From: Coprenecus sp949297365 | GTDB lineage: Bacteria; Bacteroidota; Bacteroidia; Bacteroidales; UBA932 | Assembly: GCA_963931055.1 (NCBI GenBank) | Contig: OZ006987.1 | Coordinates: 2,418,001 to 2,482,000, forward strand | DNA: 64,000 nt | Direction of reading: 5' to 3' | In this document: one piece after another, positions 1-9,900 of the stretch | Numbering within the stretch: position 1 is the stretch's first letter | Layout of the letters: every line of letters begins with the position of its first letter | The notes under the pieces: generated by a model | Seen by the model: the letters and a program-made list of their open reading frames with translations, nothing else | The model's database searches: none | What the model was told of the DNA's origin: nothing | Translations under genes and position numbers: made by a program

Positions 1-73
1 GCAGTCAGTAATTGCGGACAAGGCAGGGGACTATATTCTACAGAATTGATAATCATAAACTATACTTGAATTT

Positions 74-1798
74 ATGAGACTTAATGAATTGAAATTGCTG
101 CCCGCGACGGTGTCATTTGCGGCAGCTGCTGTCTGCATCGGCTGCACGTCTGAACTGAAAGTCGGTGAAGGTGATCTGGATATGACCATCACTGTAGGCG
201 GTGATTCTCTGATGATACCTGTCGGTTCTACAAAGGCCATGGGTATCGGTGATTTTATTGACCTGGATACTGTGGACTTCATAGAAGTTGACGGGCAGGG
301 CAATTATTTCCTCAAGATGACGGATACTTTTGAGGAAGAGGTGTCCGTGAGCGACTTTGCCGAGAGTATGACAGTCGAGGGAATTGACAGGTCGTTTGAC
401 GAGAGGGAGTTCACTGTGTATCCCGGAGCGACTGGAGTCAGTGCGGAATTTGACTTTGCTGAGGAGTTTACGTATCTCTTCTCTTTCCAGGATGCCAAAG
501 AAGATGGATTGTTAAGCATAAGCCGTGTCAATCTGAAGGATACATATCTGCTGCCCCGTGTACATCTGGAGGCAGACAAGATTATCCCTGAATCAATGGT
601 GCTGAGTCTGGATGTCATCGTCCCTGAAAAATATAAGTTTGAGGACGTTCCTGCCGTCAATGGTACTACGATCACTTTTGAGGGTAAAGTCTCGGAGTCA
701 GGTGACGTGGATTTCCAACCTGTGATGATGGAGGCCATAGAACTCAATCTGGGGAAAGAAGATCCTTTCGAGTTCCAGGATGAATTCACAGTGAACAATC
801 TTGCTATATCGGTGGATCAGGCGGAGATGACGGAGTTTGAAGGAGCTGTTCTTAATGTCTCCTCAGGAGTTACATTCGGTGGAGATGACGGGATGCTGCA
901 CCCGTCTTCGTTCTACGGAAAAGTAGATATAAAGCTGGACGAGATAGTGGAGCAGATATTGTTGGACGAGATACCTGAGTATTTGAAAGGAGAGGAAGTA
1001 ATGCTGGATTTTATCTCCCCTTATGCCACTGTCTCGCTTATGACCAATTCAGGTGTGCCTATCATCATAGAAGCGGATATCGTGCCTGTATTTGAAAGCG
1101 GGGACAGTCAGACCGATTCTATAGGACTGTCTCTCAGCGCACCGGTATCGGATGATGAGAACGTGACAGAGACCGCAAATTACTGGCTGGCTTCGGAGAA
1201 TCCTTCAGAACTGCCTTCCGGTTATCAGTGGGTGGAGGCTGATGTCCGCAATCTCCTTAGCCGTATACCCGATAGACTGGATATAAGTGTAAGGCCGTTT
1301 TCGGATACTTGTAGTGTTGAGGAGCATTATATAGACTGTGATGCGGTTTATGATTTCAGCGGTGAGATGATGTTTGTGCTGCCTTTTGAGTTCGGAGACG
1401 ATCTGTATGTGCCGGTAAGGGATACTCTGGCCAATATGCCCAAGGAACTTGGAACGGCTCTGTCTACGGCGGACATAATGCTGAACGGAACAGTCATCAG
1501 CTCATTCCCTGTGTCTTTGCGGTTGTCAGGTTATTTCCTGGACGGCAATTATGAGCCTTTGGACATAGAAATACCGAAGCAGACCATAGGCGCAGGAGGA
1601 GCAGCTGGAGAGCCTGTCTCCTCGCAGTTGAGTATCAATGTGCCCCAATCCCCCAGAGCAGGGGAGATTGCATATCTTGTCTTCCAGTTTGAGCTTCTGG
1701 AAGGAACAGGTGCCCCGATATCGGAAAGTTCCACGATACAGATTACGGATATATCTGCCGGAATACCTGGTGGCCTGACATTGGACTTGAATGAATAA
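74..1798 (+). CDS. Putative lipoprotein of unknown function, 574 aa
   Basis: I do not recognise a named family. The N-terminus is a hydrophobic export signal ending in a lipobox-like C-I-G-C, which would put the lipidated cysteine at residue 24, so the protein is probably anchored in a membrane and faces the periplasm or the surface. The rest is acidic and rich in short beta-strand-like segments with no catalytic motif visible. The start ATG follows a weak TATACTTG promoter-like stretch. The next gene, a DUF5723 outer-membrane barrel, begins 18 bases after the stop, so the two are likely co-transcribed and may work together at the outer membrane. Function is unknown; the lipoprotein call is an inference from the signal sequence, with Cys rather than Leu at lipobox position -3 as an oddity. 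Confidence 0.7.
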   Translation: MRLNELKLLPATVSFAAAAVCIGCTSELKVGEGDLDMTITVGGDSLMIPVGSTKAMGIGDFIDLDTVDFIEVDGQGNYFLKMTDTFEEEVSVSDFAESMTVEGIDRSFDEREFTVYPGATGVSAEFDFAEEFTYLFSFQDAKEDGLLSISRVNLKDTYLLPRVHLEADKIIPESMVLSLDVIVPEKYKFEDVPAVNGTTITFEGKVSESGDVDFQPVMMEAIELNLGKEDPFEFQDEFTVNNLAISVDQAEMTEFEGAVLNVSSGVTFGGDDGMLHPSSFYGKVDIKLDEIVEQILLDEIPEYLKGEEVMLDFISPYATVSLMTNSGVPIIIEADIVPVFESGDSQTDSIGLSLSAPVSDDENVTETANYWLASENPSELPSGYQWVEADVRNLLSRIPDRLDISVRPFSDTCSVEEHYIDCDAVYDFSGEMMFVLPFEFGDDLYVPVRDTLANMPKELGTALSTADIMLNGTVISSFPVSLRLSGYFLDGNYEPLDIEIPKQTIGAGGAAGEPVSSQLSINVPQSPRAGEIAYLVFQFELLEGTGAPISESSTIQITDISAGIPGGLTLDLNE

Positions 1799-1816
1799 CC
1801 CTAGACTGAACAGATT

Positions 1817-3271
1817 ATGAAAAAGATAGTTTTACTCTTAGGAATAATATCAATATCGGCATTGACATTTAATGCTTTGGCTCAGAGCCGGACCAGTTAT
1901 TTTGTGCGCAATTCCACTCAGAACCACGAGTTCAACGCGGCTTTTGCGCCGGACCAGGGTTATATGGGCTTCCCGTTGCTGAGCGGTGTGGACCTTAATT
2001 TAGGCAGCAGCCTGGGTGTATCTAATTTCCTGTTCCCGCTTTCAAACGGCAAGACCGGACTTTTCATGAACAGCGAGGTGAGTGCGGATGAGTTCCTGTC
2101 CGGAATCCGTAACAGCAATGCCCTGGGCGTGAACTTCCGGTACAAGATATTGGATGCCGGCTGGTATACGTGGAAAGACTCATTCTGGACTTTGTCATTT
2201 GATGTCCGGGCCGATGTGGACCTGTCCCTGCCGGGTGAACTTTTCCGCTTTGCGAAACTGGGTATGTCCGGTGATCCTACATCATACAGTATCAGGAACC
2301 TGGGTGTGACCGGTCAGGTGTACGGTCAGGTCGCGCTGGGCTACTCGCAGGGTCTGGACAAATGGGTCAAGGGCCTGAGGATTGGCGGTAAAGTGAAGTT
2401 CCTGGCCAGCATGATGGATGTGGAGGCCAATATAAGCAGGCTTGATCTGAATATGGGCTCTGACAGCTGGAGAGTCAATTCAGTAGCAACCGGCTCTATT
2501 CTCGGAGGCGGACTTGTGCCTAAGTTTGATGAGAACGGCCATGTGAACGGCGTCGGCTTTGATATGTCCGGACTCGGTGTAGCCGGATACGGTGCTGCTT
2601 TCGACCTCGGTATATCGTATACCATATCTCAGGGAACTCCCGTGGACGGTCTGAGATTCTCCCTGTCAGTTACAGATCTCGGTTTCATTTCCTACAATAA
2701 AAGCAAAGCCAGGGTGCTGGCATCTGACGGTAAGGAATTTGTCTTTGACGGTGTAGACGGCATAGGGACTGATACGGACTTCAACGAGGTGTTCAGCCAG
2801 CTCGGTGACGATCTGCTTACTATGGCGTCTTTCTCCGAGCAGCCTGTGACCGATGACCAGATAAGGATGCTTACAGCCACGTTGTATGCAGGTGTGGATT
2901 ACTCATTCCTCAAGGACAAGATGAATGTCGGTCTGCTCTACTCGGCCCGTTTCGGTCGTCTCAGAACAGAGAATGAGTTGACTTTAGCATGGAATTATGC
3001 TCCTACCAGGGGTTTTGACATAGCTCTGTCATATTCCCTGCTTAGGACTCATTCCACTATAGGATGGCTTATCACCGCATTCCCTAAGCGGGGTCTGGGA
3101 ATATTCTTCGGCAGTGACTTCACTCCGGTCAATTATTCGGCCCTGAATCTGGAAGGACTGCCGATATCCATACCCGTACCGAAGAAAGAACTGATACTGG
3201 ATGTTCATTTCGGTGTGACCATCTCGCTCGGAGGCACCAACTCGCGGTATGCCTCGGCATGGGAGGAATAA
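1817..3271 (+). CDS. DUF5723 family outer-membrane beta-barrel protein
   Basis: The 484-residue protein has a classic cleavable signal peptide (residues 1-22, ending A-L-A-Q). Gly/aromatic-rich alternating strands follow, which fits an outer-membrane barrel of the DUF5723 family found across Bacteroidota. Features resembling the family are the early N-A-A-F-A-P segment after the signal peptide and repeated amphipathic strands with aromatic residues. No enzymatic role is known for the family. It lies 18 bases behind the lipoprotein gene, and a long inverted repeat just after its stop probably ends the transcript. The family assignment is from recalled sequence features; a transport or structural role is only a guess. 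Confidence 0.75.
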   Translation: MKKIVLLLGIISISALTFNALAQSRTSYFVRNSTQNHEFNAAFAPDQGYMGFPLLSGVDLNLGSSLGVSNFLFPLSNGKTGLFMNSEVSADEFLSGIRNSNALGVNFRYKILDAGWYTWKDSFWTLSFDVRADVDLSLPGELFRFAKLGMSGDPTSYSIRNLGVTGQVYGQVALGYSQGLDKWVKGLRIGGKVKFLASMMDVEANISRLDLNMGSDSWRVNSVATGSILGGGLVPKFDENGHVNGVGFDMSGLGVAGYGAAFDLGISYTISQGTPVDGLRFSLSVTDLGFISYNKSKARVLASDGKEFVFDGVDGIGTDTDFNEVFSQLGDDLLTMASFSEQPVTDDQIRMLTATLYAGVDYSFLKDKMNVGLLYSARFGRLRTENELTLAWNYAPTRGFDIALSYSLLRTHSTIGWLITAFPKRGLGIFFGSDFTPVNYSALNLEGLPISIPVPKKELILDVHFGVTISLGGTNSRYASAWEE

Positions 3272-3279
3272 TCAGTAGC

Positions 3280-3340
3280 GACATATAATTGCAGGAGAGG
3301 CTGCCCCCCGATGGAGCAGCCTCTCCTGCAATTATATGTC
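3280..3340. terminator. 25-bp perfect inverted repeat, probable bidirectional terminator
   Basis: Two 25-base arms (3280-3304 and 3316-3340) are perfectly complementary around an 11-base loop. The core of the stem is GC-rich (GGAGAGGCTGC) and its outer part is AT-rich. It lies between the convergent DUF5723 and MaoC genes, the expected place for a shared terminator. A run of T after the stem is missing on both strands, and the stem is unusually long, so a different role such as a protected RNA end is possible. Confidence 0.75.
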
Positions 3341-3353
3341 AGGCTGACAGATA

Positions 3354-3773
3354 TTATACGGCGGGAGCGGCAAAATGCTCTTTCGAGAAAATCCTCGCCT
3401 CAGTAATAACCACATCGTTGCCGTCCTTGTCCCTCATCTTGCCGACTATGGTGCCGATCATCCTCTTATGGTCTACGTTTGTACACTCGAAGCGGATGTG
3501 ATAAGGCTCGTCAATGTACACCGGCTTGAGGTAGGTTACATTCTGAGAGATGAAGTAGGCCATCTTGTCCGCCGGCCACATGGTTCCGAAAACCTTTGCG
3601 AATGCGCAGAGAATCAGCACTCCCTGTGCAACAGGTCTTCCGAACTCTGTTCCAGTTGCGAATTCCCTGTCAATGTGGACAGGGTTGTAGTCATCAGTCA
3701 GCTTGGCGTAAACTTCAGCATCCTTCTCAGTGAAGATGGTGTTGTAATCGTAGGTGTCGTGTACTCTTATCAT
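3354..3773 (-). CDS. MaoC-like hotdog-fold dehydratase/hydratase
   Basis: The 139-residue protein carries the MaoC/(R)-hydratase signature D-D-Y-N-P-V-H (around residues 27-33), where Asp and His are the catalytic pair that hydrates or dehydrates enoyl-CoA substrates. A second family feature is the G-R-P-V-A-Q-G segment near residue 45. The length fits a single-hotdog (R)-specific enoyl-CoA hydratase. It is monocistronic with its own promoter. The substrate is unknown: fatty acid or short-chain acyl-CoA metabolism are both possible, and a link to the crotonyl-CoA made by the lysine operon 52 kb away would be speculation. Confidence 0.85.
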   Translation of the reverse strand: MIRVHDTYDYNTIFTEKDAEVYAKLTDDYNPVHIDREFATGTEFGRPVAQGVLILCAFAKVFGTMWPADKMAYFISQNVTYLKPVYIDEPYHIRFECTNVDHKRMIGTIVGKMRDKDGNDVVITEARIFSKEHFAAPAV

Positions 3774-3803
3774 AACAGGGTGTTTTAGGAATGATTTACC
3801 CTA

Positions 3804-3835
3804 TAAAGATAAGAATAATAAATCGATTTTCCAAA
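3804..3835 (-). promoter_or_regulatory. Promoter of the MaoC-like gene
   Basis: On the minus strand a TTTG (3832-3835) is followed after exactly 20 bases by TATCTTTA (3804-3811), one mismatch from the Bacteroidetes TAnnTTTG box. The start codon is about 30 bases downstream. Confidence 0.7.
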
Positions 3836-3844
3836 TAAATGTCT

Positions 3845-4612
3845 TCAGAAAGCTATTGAAAGGCCGTCGTATGCCGGCTCAACTCCCTCGGGCAGAACTT
3901 TGCACAGGTCTTCGTATCTATCCAGCTGATGCGAGATGTGTGTAAGGAAAGAGTGGGCTGCACCTACTTTCCGGCATACTTCCAGAGCCTCGTCCAGGCA
4001 GAAGTGAGAGATATGCTTCTCCCTTCTGATGCAGCTGATTACTAAGACATCCACGCCCTTGAACTTTTCAATGGACTCTTCCGATATGCAGTTTGCGTCG
4101 GTGAGATAGCCCAGTCTGCCGAAGCGGAATCCGAGTACAGGGAGCCTGTAATGTATGGCGCGGACGGGGATGATCTCCACTCCGTTGATATTGAAAGGAT
4201 GCTCGTCTATGGTGTGGAGGATGAAGTCCGGCACTCCGGGATAGCGGTGGTCTCCGAATGCATAGGCGTATTCTCTTTTGAGAGATTCCTGGACACTGGC
4301 TTCGGCATATATGGGGAAACCTTTGTGCATGAAGTAATTGTATGCCCTGACATCATCCAGCCCGCCGGTGTGGTCCTTGTGCATATGGGTGAGAAGCACC
4401 GCGTCAAGTTCCTTTATCCCGCTCCGGAGCATCTGCTGCCGGAAATCAGGGCCTGCGTCGATTACCAGTCTGAGCCCCTCGTATTCTATGTAGGCGGAAG
4501 TTCTGAGTCTCTTGTCGCGGAAGTCGTCGGAGCGGCATACTTCGCAGTTGCATCCTATCATGGGCACGCCCTGGGAGGTCCCTGTGCCCAGAAATTCTAT
4601 TTTGTTGGCCAT
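3845..4612 (-). CDS. MBL-fold metallohydrolase, PhnP/YcbJ-like
   Basis: This 255-residue metallo-beta-lactamase-fold hydrolase has the G-T-G-T-S-Q-G-V-P-M-I-G-C start typical of PhnP-like phosphodiesterases. The metal-binding T-H-M-H-K-D-H-T-G-G-L motif follows near residue 76. Further metal-ligand candidates are Y-L-T-D-A-N and T-H-I-S-H-Q in the C-terminal third. PhnP cleaves cyclic phosphate diesters such as phosphoribosyl cyclic phosphate, but many homologues have no proven substrate and no other phn gene is visible here. It is cytosolic. The gene diverges from the rsmI-like gene across only 41 bases, each direction having its own -7 box. Confidence 0.85.
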   Translation of the reverse strand: MANKIEFLGTGTSQGVPMIGCNCEVCRSDDFRDKRLRTSAYIEYEGLRLVIDAGPDFRQQMLRSGIKELDAVLLTHMHKDHTGGLDDVRAYNYFMHKGFPIYAEASVQESLKREYAYAFGDHRYPGVPDFILHTIDEHPFNINGVEIIPVRAIHYRLPVLGFRFGRLGYLTDANCISEESIEKFKGVDVLVISCIRREKHISHFCLDEALEVCRKVGAAHSFLTHISHQLDRYEDLCKVLPEGVEPAYDGLSIAF

Positions 4613-4619
4613 AGCACCC

Positions 4620-4627
4620 CAAAGATA
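4620..4627 (-). promoter_or_regulatory. -7 box for the MBL hydrolase gene
   Basis: A perfect TATCTTTG on the minus strand lies 7 bases before the start codon, implying an almost leaderless mRNA. I see no good -33 TTTG. Confidence 0.55.
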
Positions 4628-4639
4628 GGGATTTTTGCG

Positions 4640-4647
4640 TAATTTTG
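4640..4647 (+). promoter_or_regulatory. -7 box for the rsmI-like gene
   Basis: TAATTTTG matches TAnnTTTG and lies 6 bases before the ATG at 4654, again implying a very short leader. No convincing -33 element is seen. Confidence 0.5.
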
Positions 4648-4653
4648 TAAATT

Positions 4654-5358
4654 ATGAGCAGCAGACTTTATCTCGTCCCGGCCCCTTTGGGCGACAACTC
4701 TCCTCAGGAGGTGATTCCACCGCATGTATTCTCCAGCATAGCACATGTAAGGCATTTCGCTGTGGAGGATATCCGCAGTGCCCGCAGGTATCTGTCCCGT
4801 ATCGGTTTCAGAGGGATGGTGGACTCGCTGTCGTTCTACGAGATAAACGAACATTCTTCACAGGAGGATATAGAAGGCATCTTCAAGGTGCTGGAGTCAG
4901 TGGGCGAAATGGCGCTTATATCCGAGGCCGGTCTGCCGGCCGTGGCGGATCCGGGTGCAGCGCTGGTGGCCCTGGCGCACAAGGCGGATGTGGAAGTGAT
5001 ACCGTTCTCCGGTCCGTCCTCACTTATGATGGCCCTGATGTCCTCGGGTATGAACGGTCAGTGCTTTGCCTTTGCAGGATATATCCCGGTAAAGGGCGAG
5101 GAGCGCCGTAAGAGGCTCAGGGAGCTGGAAGCCAGGTCCAGAAAATATTCCGAGACAGAGATTATGATAGAGACACCTTACCGGAGCGATTCGCTCTTTC
5201 AGGATATTCTCGCTGTGTGCGGGCCTTCCACACGGGTCTGTGTGGCGTCCGATATCACTTTGCCGGATCAGTCCATACGTACCAGGACCGTCGCGGAATG
5301 GAGACGCTGTCCACTGACTATATCCAAGAAACCTACAGTATTTTTAATTCTAGCATAA
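4654..5358 (+). CDS. RsmI-like tetrapyrrole-methylase-fold SAM methyltransferase
   Basis: The 234-residue protein belongs to the tetrapyrrole methylase superfamily. Its motifs are the L-Y-L-V-P-A-P-L-G start, the S-E-A-G-L-P-A-V-A-D-P-G segment and the P-F-S-G-P-S-S-L-M-M-A-L loop, which form the SAM site in RsmI, the 16S rRNA C1402 2'-O-methyltransferase. It is shorter than classical RsmI (about 280 residues), as in the short Bacteroidota variant, so the exact target is less certain. The start at 4654 is directly preceded by a TAATTTTG promoter box. folB follows after one base and mtaB overlaps folB, suggesting a three-gene operon. Confidence 0.8.
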   Translation: MSSRLYLVPAPLGDNSPQEVIPPHVFSSIAHVRHFAVEDIRSARRYLSRIGFRGMVDSLSFYEINEHSSQEDIEGIFKVLESVGEMALISEAGLPAVADPGAALVALAHKADVEVIPFSGPSSLMMALMSSGMNGQCFAFAGYIPVKGEERRKRLRELEARSRKYSETEIMIETPYRSDSLFQDILAVCGPSTRVCVASDITLPDQSIRTRTVAEWRRCPLTISKKPTVFLILA

Positions 5359-5359
5359 T

Positions 5360-5710
5360 ATGGGAAAAGTAGAGCTTTGCGGCATGAGATTCTTCGCCCA
5401 TCACGGCTGTTTCGCCGAGGAGAAGACCATAGGCAATTACTTCATAGTGGATTTCGCTGCCGAGACGGACATGACAGCGGCCAGCGAGAGCGATGATCTT
5501 GAGGATGCCCTTAATTATCAGCTGATATACAATATAGTCAAGGAGGAAATGTCCGTGCCGTCCAATCTGCTGGAGCATGTGGCCGGCAGGATACTCAGGC
5601 ATTTCCGCAGTATGTTCCCTGAGATTGCAAGTGCGACGGTGTCCATATCCAAGCTCAATCCTCCTTTGGGCGGAGAGGTCGGTGCATCAAGAGTAACCAT
5701 GAGTCTATGA
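5360..5710 (+). CDS. folB: Dihydroneopterin aldolase
   Basis: FolB converts 7,8-dihydroneopterin to 6-hydroxymethyl-dihydropterin and glycolaldehyde in tetrahydrofolate synthesis. The 116-residue length is typical. Recognisable features are the G-M-R-F-F-A-H-H-G start with the conserved E-E near residue 20, the L-N-Y-Q-L-I-Y tyrosine region near residue 55, and the terminal K-L-N-P-P-L-G-G motif that carries the catalytic lysine. It starts one base after the rsmI-like stop. Its TGA overlaps the ATG of mtaB, so translation is probably coupled. Confidence 0.93.
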   Translation: MGKVELCGMRFFAHHGCFAEEKTIGNYFIVDFAAETDMTAASESDDLEDALNYQLIYNIVKEEMSVPSNLLEHVAGRILRHFRSMFPEIASATVSISKLNPPLGGEVGASRVTMSL

Positions 5711-6969
5711 CGATGAGGGTGGCCGTACATACGCTGGGATGTAAGCTCAACTATGCCGAGAGCTCGACTGTGGCCCGTGAGTTCGCCCGCAGGGGGTATG
5801 AGGTGGTTTCGCATACGGAGGAGGCGGATATCTACGTCGTCAATACCTGTTCGGTTACGGAGCACAGTGACAAGAAGGACCGCAATCTTATCCGCCGTCT
5901 GCACCGCCGCTCTCCAGAGGCCATTATAGCCGTGATAGGATGCTACGCACAGCTGCAGGGGGAGTATATCGCTTCAATGGAGGGAGTGGATATAGTGCTG
6001 GGTGCTCAGAGCAAGGGTCTTGTGGTGGATGAGGTGGAGCGTCTGCTCTCGTCAGGCCGACGAGGTAAGGCTGCGGCTGAAGTGACGGACATAGACAGTG
6101 TACAGGTAATCTATCCGGCCTTTTCCACGGGAGAGCGTACCCGGTCTTTTCTGAAGATACAGGACGGCTGTGACTACAAATGCTCTTACTGCACAGTCCC
6201 TTATGCGAGAGGATGCAGCCGCAGTCTGCCGTCGGACATGCTGGTGTCCCAGGCGGAGGAGATTGCCGCTGCCGGTATCAGGGAGATAGTGCTCACTGGT
6301 GTCAATACCGGTGACTACGGACGCAGGACAGGGGAGAGTTTCCTTGGGCTGCTTCAGCGGCTCAACGATGTGGAAGGAATTGAGCGTTACCGTATCTCGT
6401 CTATAGAACCCAATCTGCTCAGGCCGGAGATTGTGGACTGGATAGCCTCCGGTACCAAGTTCCTGCCGCATTTCCACATTCCGCTGCAGTCCGGATGCGA
6501 TGCGGTGCTGCGCAGGATGGACCGTCGTTACGATACTGACTTTTTCAGGCAGAAGATAGCCTATATCCGTGAGAGGATGGAGCATGTATTCTTCGGAATA
6601 GACGTGATAGTCGGTTTTCCCGGAGAGACAGACAGGGATTTTGAGGCTACCTGTGATTTTCTGAGGGAGATAAAGCCGGCCTTTATCCATGTGTTTCCCT
6701 ATTCCCGGCGTTCCGGTACGCCTGCAGCCGCGATGCCGGACCAGGTTCCCGAAATAGTCAAGACCCATAGGGTGGAAGTCCTGGAGGAGATGTCGTCGGG
6801 ATTCTATGAGGCTTTCTGCAGGGAAAACAGCGGACGTGAGGAGGAAGTGCTGTTCGAGAGCAAGTCCAAGGGCGGGAAGATGTTCGGTTATACCCGCAAC
6901 TATATTAAGGTGGAGGAACCGTTTGACAAGGACAGGATAGGAAAGATAGTCCGCGTGACTCTGCCCTGA
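5707..6969 (+). CDS. mtaB: tRNA t6A37 methylthiotransferase
   Basis: MtaB uses radical SAM chemistry to add a methylthio group to t6A at position 37 of tRNAs reading ANN codons. The 420-residue protein has the UPF0004 N-terminal domain, with cysteines in H-T-L-G-C-K, N-T-C-S-V and I-G-C-Y holding one cluster. The radical SAM motif C-D-Y-K-C-S-Y-C lies near residues 155-162, and a short C-terminal TRAM-like region follows. The ATG at 5707 overlaps the folB stop; a second in-frame ATG two codons later is an alternative start. It is the last gene of the rsmI-like/folB/mtaB unit and runs towards tamB. Confidence 0.93.
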   Translation: MTMRVAVHTLGCKLNYAESSTVAREFARRGYEVVSHTEEADIYVVNTCSVTEHSDKKDRNLIRRLHRRSPEAIIAVIGCYAQLQGEYIASMEGVDIVLGAQSKGLVVDEVERLLSSGRRGKAAAEVTDIDSVQVIYPAFSTGERTRSFLKIQDGCDYKCSYCTVPYARGCSRSLPSDMLVSQAEEIAAAGIREIVLTGVNTGDYGRRTGESFLGLLQRLNDVEGIERYRISSIEPNLLRPEIVDWIASGTKFLPHFHIPLQSGCDAVLRRMDRRYDTDFFRQKIAYIRERMEHVFFGIDVIVGFPGETDRDFEATCDFLREIKPAFIHVFPYSRRSGTPAAAMPDQVPEIVKTHRVEVLEEMSSGFYEAFCRENSGREEEVLFESKSKGGKMFGYTRNYIKVEEPFDKDRIGKIVRVTLP

Positions 6970-6978
6970 TTTTTTAGT

Positions 6979-9900
6979 TTAATTCTCGGCCTGATATTCC
7001 ACGTAACCGGTCTCTTCGGAGAAGTTCATGGGATCTTCCTTCGGTTTCATGACATTCTCTTTCCTGATATTGGCTTCCGCCGCTTCTTTCTCCAACTCCT
7101 CTTCGGCTTCTTTCATGAGCTGCAGTTCGTATTCTTCCTTGCGCTTGCGGGAGTAGAATATGTTCCTCAGAAAGTCCCCGAATGTGTCGAACTCGTCCTG
7201 ATAGGTCATACCGAAGCCGCTTCGCTGGGTGTTGTCCAGATAATTGGAGTATGAGTCGGCCGAACGGGTGAAGAGGGTTACGCGCAGCTTGCCCTGCCGG
7301 TCTACCTTGATCTCGGCCTCAAAGTCGCCGGCCCAGTTGGACGATGTTTCGCTGTTTCCAAGATTACCGTTGATGATCAGTCTGTTGTTGAATGCCTGAT
7401 AGGAGATAGCCACATCGAACATGTCTTTCCCGCCGGTGGCTGTTCCGGGCTGGTAATTGAGTCCCAGGTCAAGCGGAATGTCCAGCTGCCGGAATATATT
7501 GTTGAACTGGTTGGACAGAATCTCGCTGGCGTTTGAATACAGTATGGTGGAATTGTTTACGATGCCGGACTGCTCGTCAGGCACGAAGCTGCCGGATATC
7601 AGCAGGGCCATGACCTGCTTGAGGACTTTGTCCGGAGTGCTCAGTGCGCTTTCGACTCTTCCCTTTGTGATGGGGTCCAGGTCGGGAATGTCTATGGAGA
7701 AAGATACTTCCGGATTGCTCAGGGAGCCCTGCAGCTGGATGCCGCAGTCTACATTGCGTCTGTTGCCCACTGAAGTAGTGTCGGATATGAGTGTGGAGAT
7801 GGAGGCCTTTGTCCGATAGGTCGCGCCTACGTTCAGACTGGTGTTCTTGATGTCTCCGTTGAAAGCTATGCTTCCTCCTTCGTCCAGAGTAAAGTCCCTG
7901 GACTGTATCGCAGACAGTGTAAGGTGATAACTGCCGTCCGCTACTGTGTAGTCACCGCGCAGGTCCATGACATTTCTGGACGGATTGAATGTGAGTTCCA
8001 GCTCTCCGTTTCCGGTACATTTCAAAGTGCCTCCGAACTGCTTGTTCATCTCAACCAGCAGTTCCGTGCCCTGGGTAATGCTGGCCATGGCCCTTATCTC
8101 TATATTGCTGCGGTTTCCGGTCCTGCTCTCAGAACCGGTCGGGGTGTCGGCCATGTCGGTGGAGTCTTCCGGAAGCCGGAAGTCCGTATAAGAGATCAGA
8201 TCAGTGGTTGCTGCTGATGACGCGGAGGACAGAGGTATGTGGACTGAGGAGTTGTCATTGGTGGCTACCTGCGCGTCAATCAGCAGATTGTCGGTATATC
8301 CTGATATGGAGACATTGCCCGACGCATAGGCTGTGCCGTAGAACTGACTGTTGTCGTGAGCAGTGGTGTTCAGACACATGAGGTTGTTGAACGTCAGTCC
8401 GGCATCAAGGTATATGTTTTTGAAAGAGTCGTGGGTCAGGTTTCCCTGCAGGACGGCTTTTGCCCCTTTAGGGTCAGATATGCTCAGGCTGTTCAGCTCG
8501 ATGCTCCTTTGGGATAAGGTGACTGGTCCCTCGACTACGTAGGGCACTTTTGTGAAGACAGGGGTGATCCTCAGAGAGTCCAGACGGCAGTTGTCGCTGT
8601 TGAGGACAATGCGGTCAGGCTGCCCGGATATAAGGATGTCTCCGCTTATGCTGCCTTCGTCTATACTGAGAATGTCTTTCAGTACCGGGGACAGGTAACT
8701 GAGTTGCAGTTCGCTCAGCTGCAGGTTGAGATTCATGTAATTCCTTCCCGGAATGTAGTATCCGCTGACGTTTATCGGATTGCTGTCATCTATATAGTTG
8801 TTAATCAGGACATTGAATCGGTTTCTGGAGATGTCTCTCTGACTCAGTACCTCGAGATTGCCGAGGTCCTTCCCGAAGATACTCAGGCTCTTGCCGGCCA
8901 TCTCCATGGATACGCCCATGCCGGAAAAGAAGTTGAACAGGCTGACCTCCCCGGTCAGATATCCGTTCAAGTCCAGTCCGGCAGTAGTGAACGAGTTGAG
9001 CAGCGACAGATCCATATTGTCTACGGTCAGGGATATATTGTCCTCCGGATTTTCTGACACAGTGCCTGTTATGCTCAGTCTGTCTGTATCACCGGTAAGT
9101 TCCAGGCCCTGTATATTGTAGTATCTGTCGGATATGAGAACAGATGCGGGGGCAATATGCCATCTGTGGCCTCTGATATTGATTTCTGAACTGTCAAGGA
9201 GGATGTCTGTGGTCAGTGTCTCATTCGGATTACGGCTCATGCTGATGCCTGCGGCCAGATCGAGATAGGTGGTGTCCGCATTATTGAAGGACAGGGTGGT
9301 GCGCAGAGTGTTGTCCATCTCATCCGTATGCAGGCGCAAATTGTCCAGCAGGATGTTGCCGGAGTTCACTCTCCCTATGGAAAGCAGGGCGTCTGTGCTT
9401 CCGTACAAGTTGCCTGCAGACAGAGAGATGTCGCTTAGTGCCACTTCGTTCCCTGATTTTGTCCCGAATGAAACGGATGCGGACTGGGCATTGATATCCA
9501 AGGTGTTGTCGTTGTCAAGCGTCATGTTTACGGTAGTGCTGTCCGCAATATGAAGTCCCGGCATTATGATGTCGCATATCTGGGACATATCATACGTCCT
9601 CAGGTGAAAGTCATAACGTCCTGCTGAGTTGTTTGTGATGGCAGTGTCCACTTTGACAGCATCGGCCAGGGCATTCCCTCTTACCGCCAGTTTCAGCCGT
9701 TCCAGCAGAGCTGCCGGAGCTCCTGTCCCGGAGTAGTCTGCATTGAATATGGGAGACTTAACCGTAACTATGTTGCGGTTCTCCAGGATGGCGGACCGGA
9801 TATACAGTGAGTCTATGTGGTACTGTCCGTTGTCGTTGGCGTAGCTGATGTTGTCCAGAAGGACGTTGCCGAGTATGCTGTGGTCTGTAAGCCTGAGGTC

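Noticed and set aside
1..73. Remnant of an upstream gene at the window edge
   Set aside because: The short stretch shows no convincing reading frame, and only a weak TATACTTG promoter-like sequence is visible.
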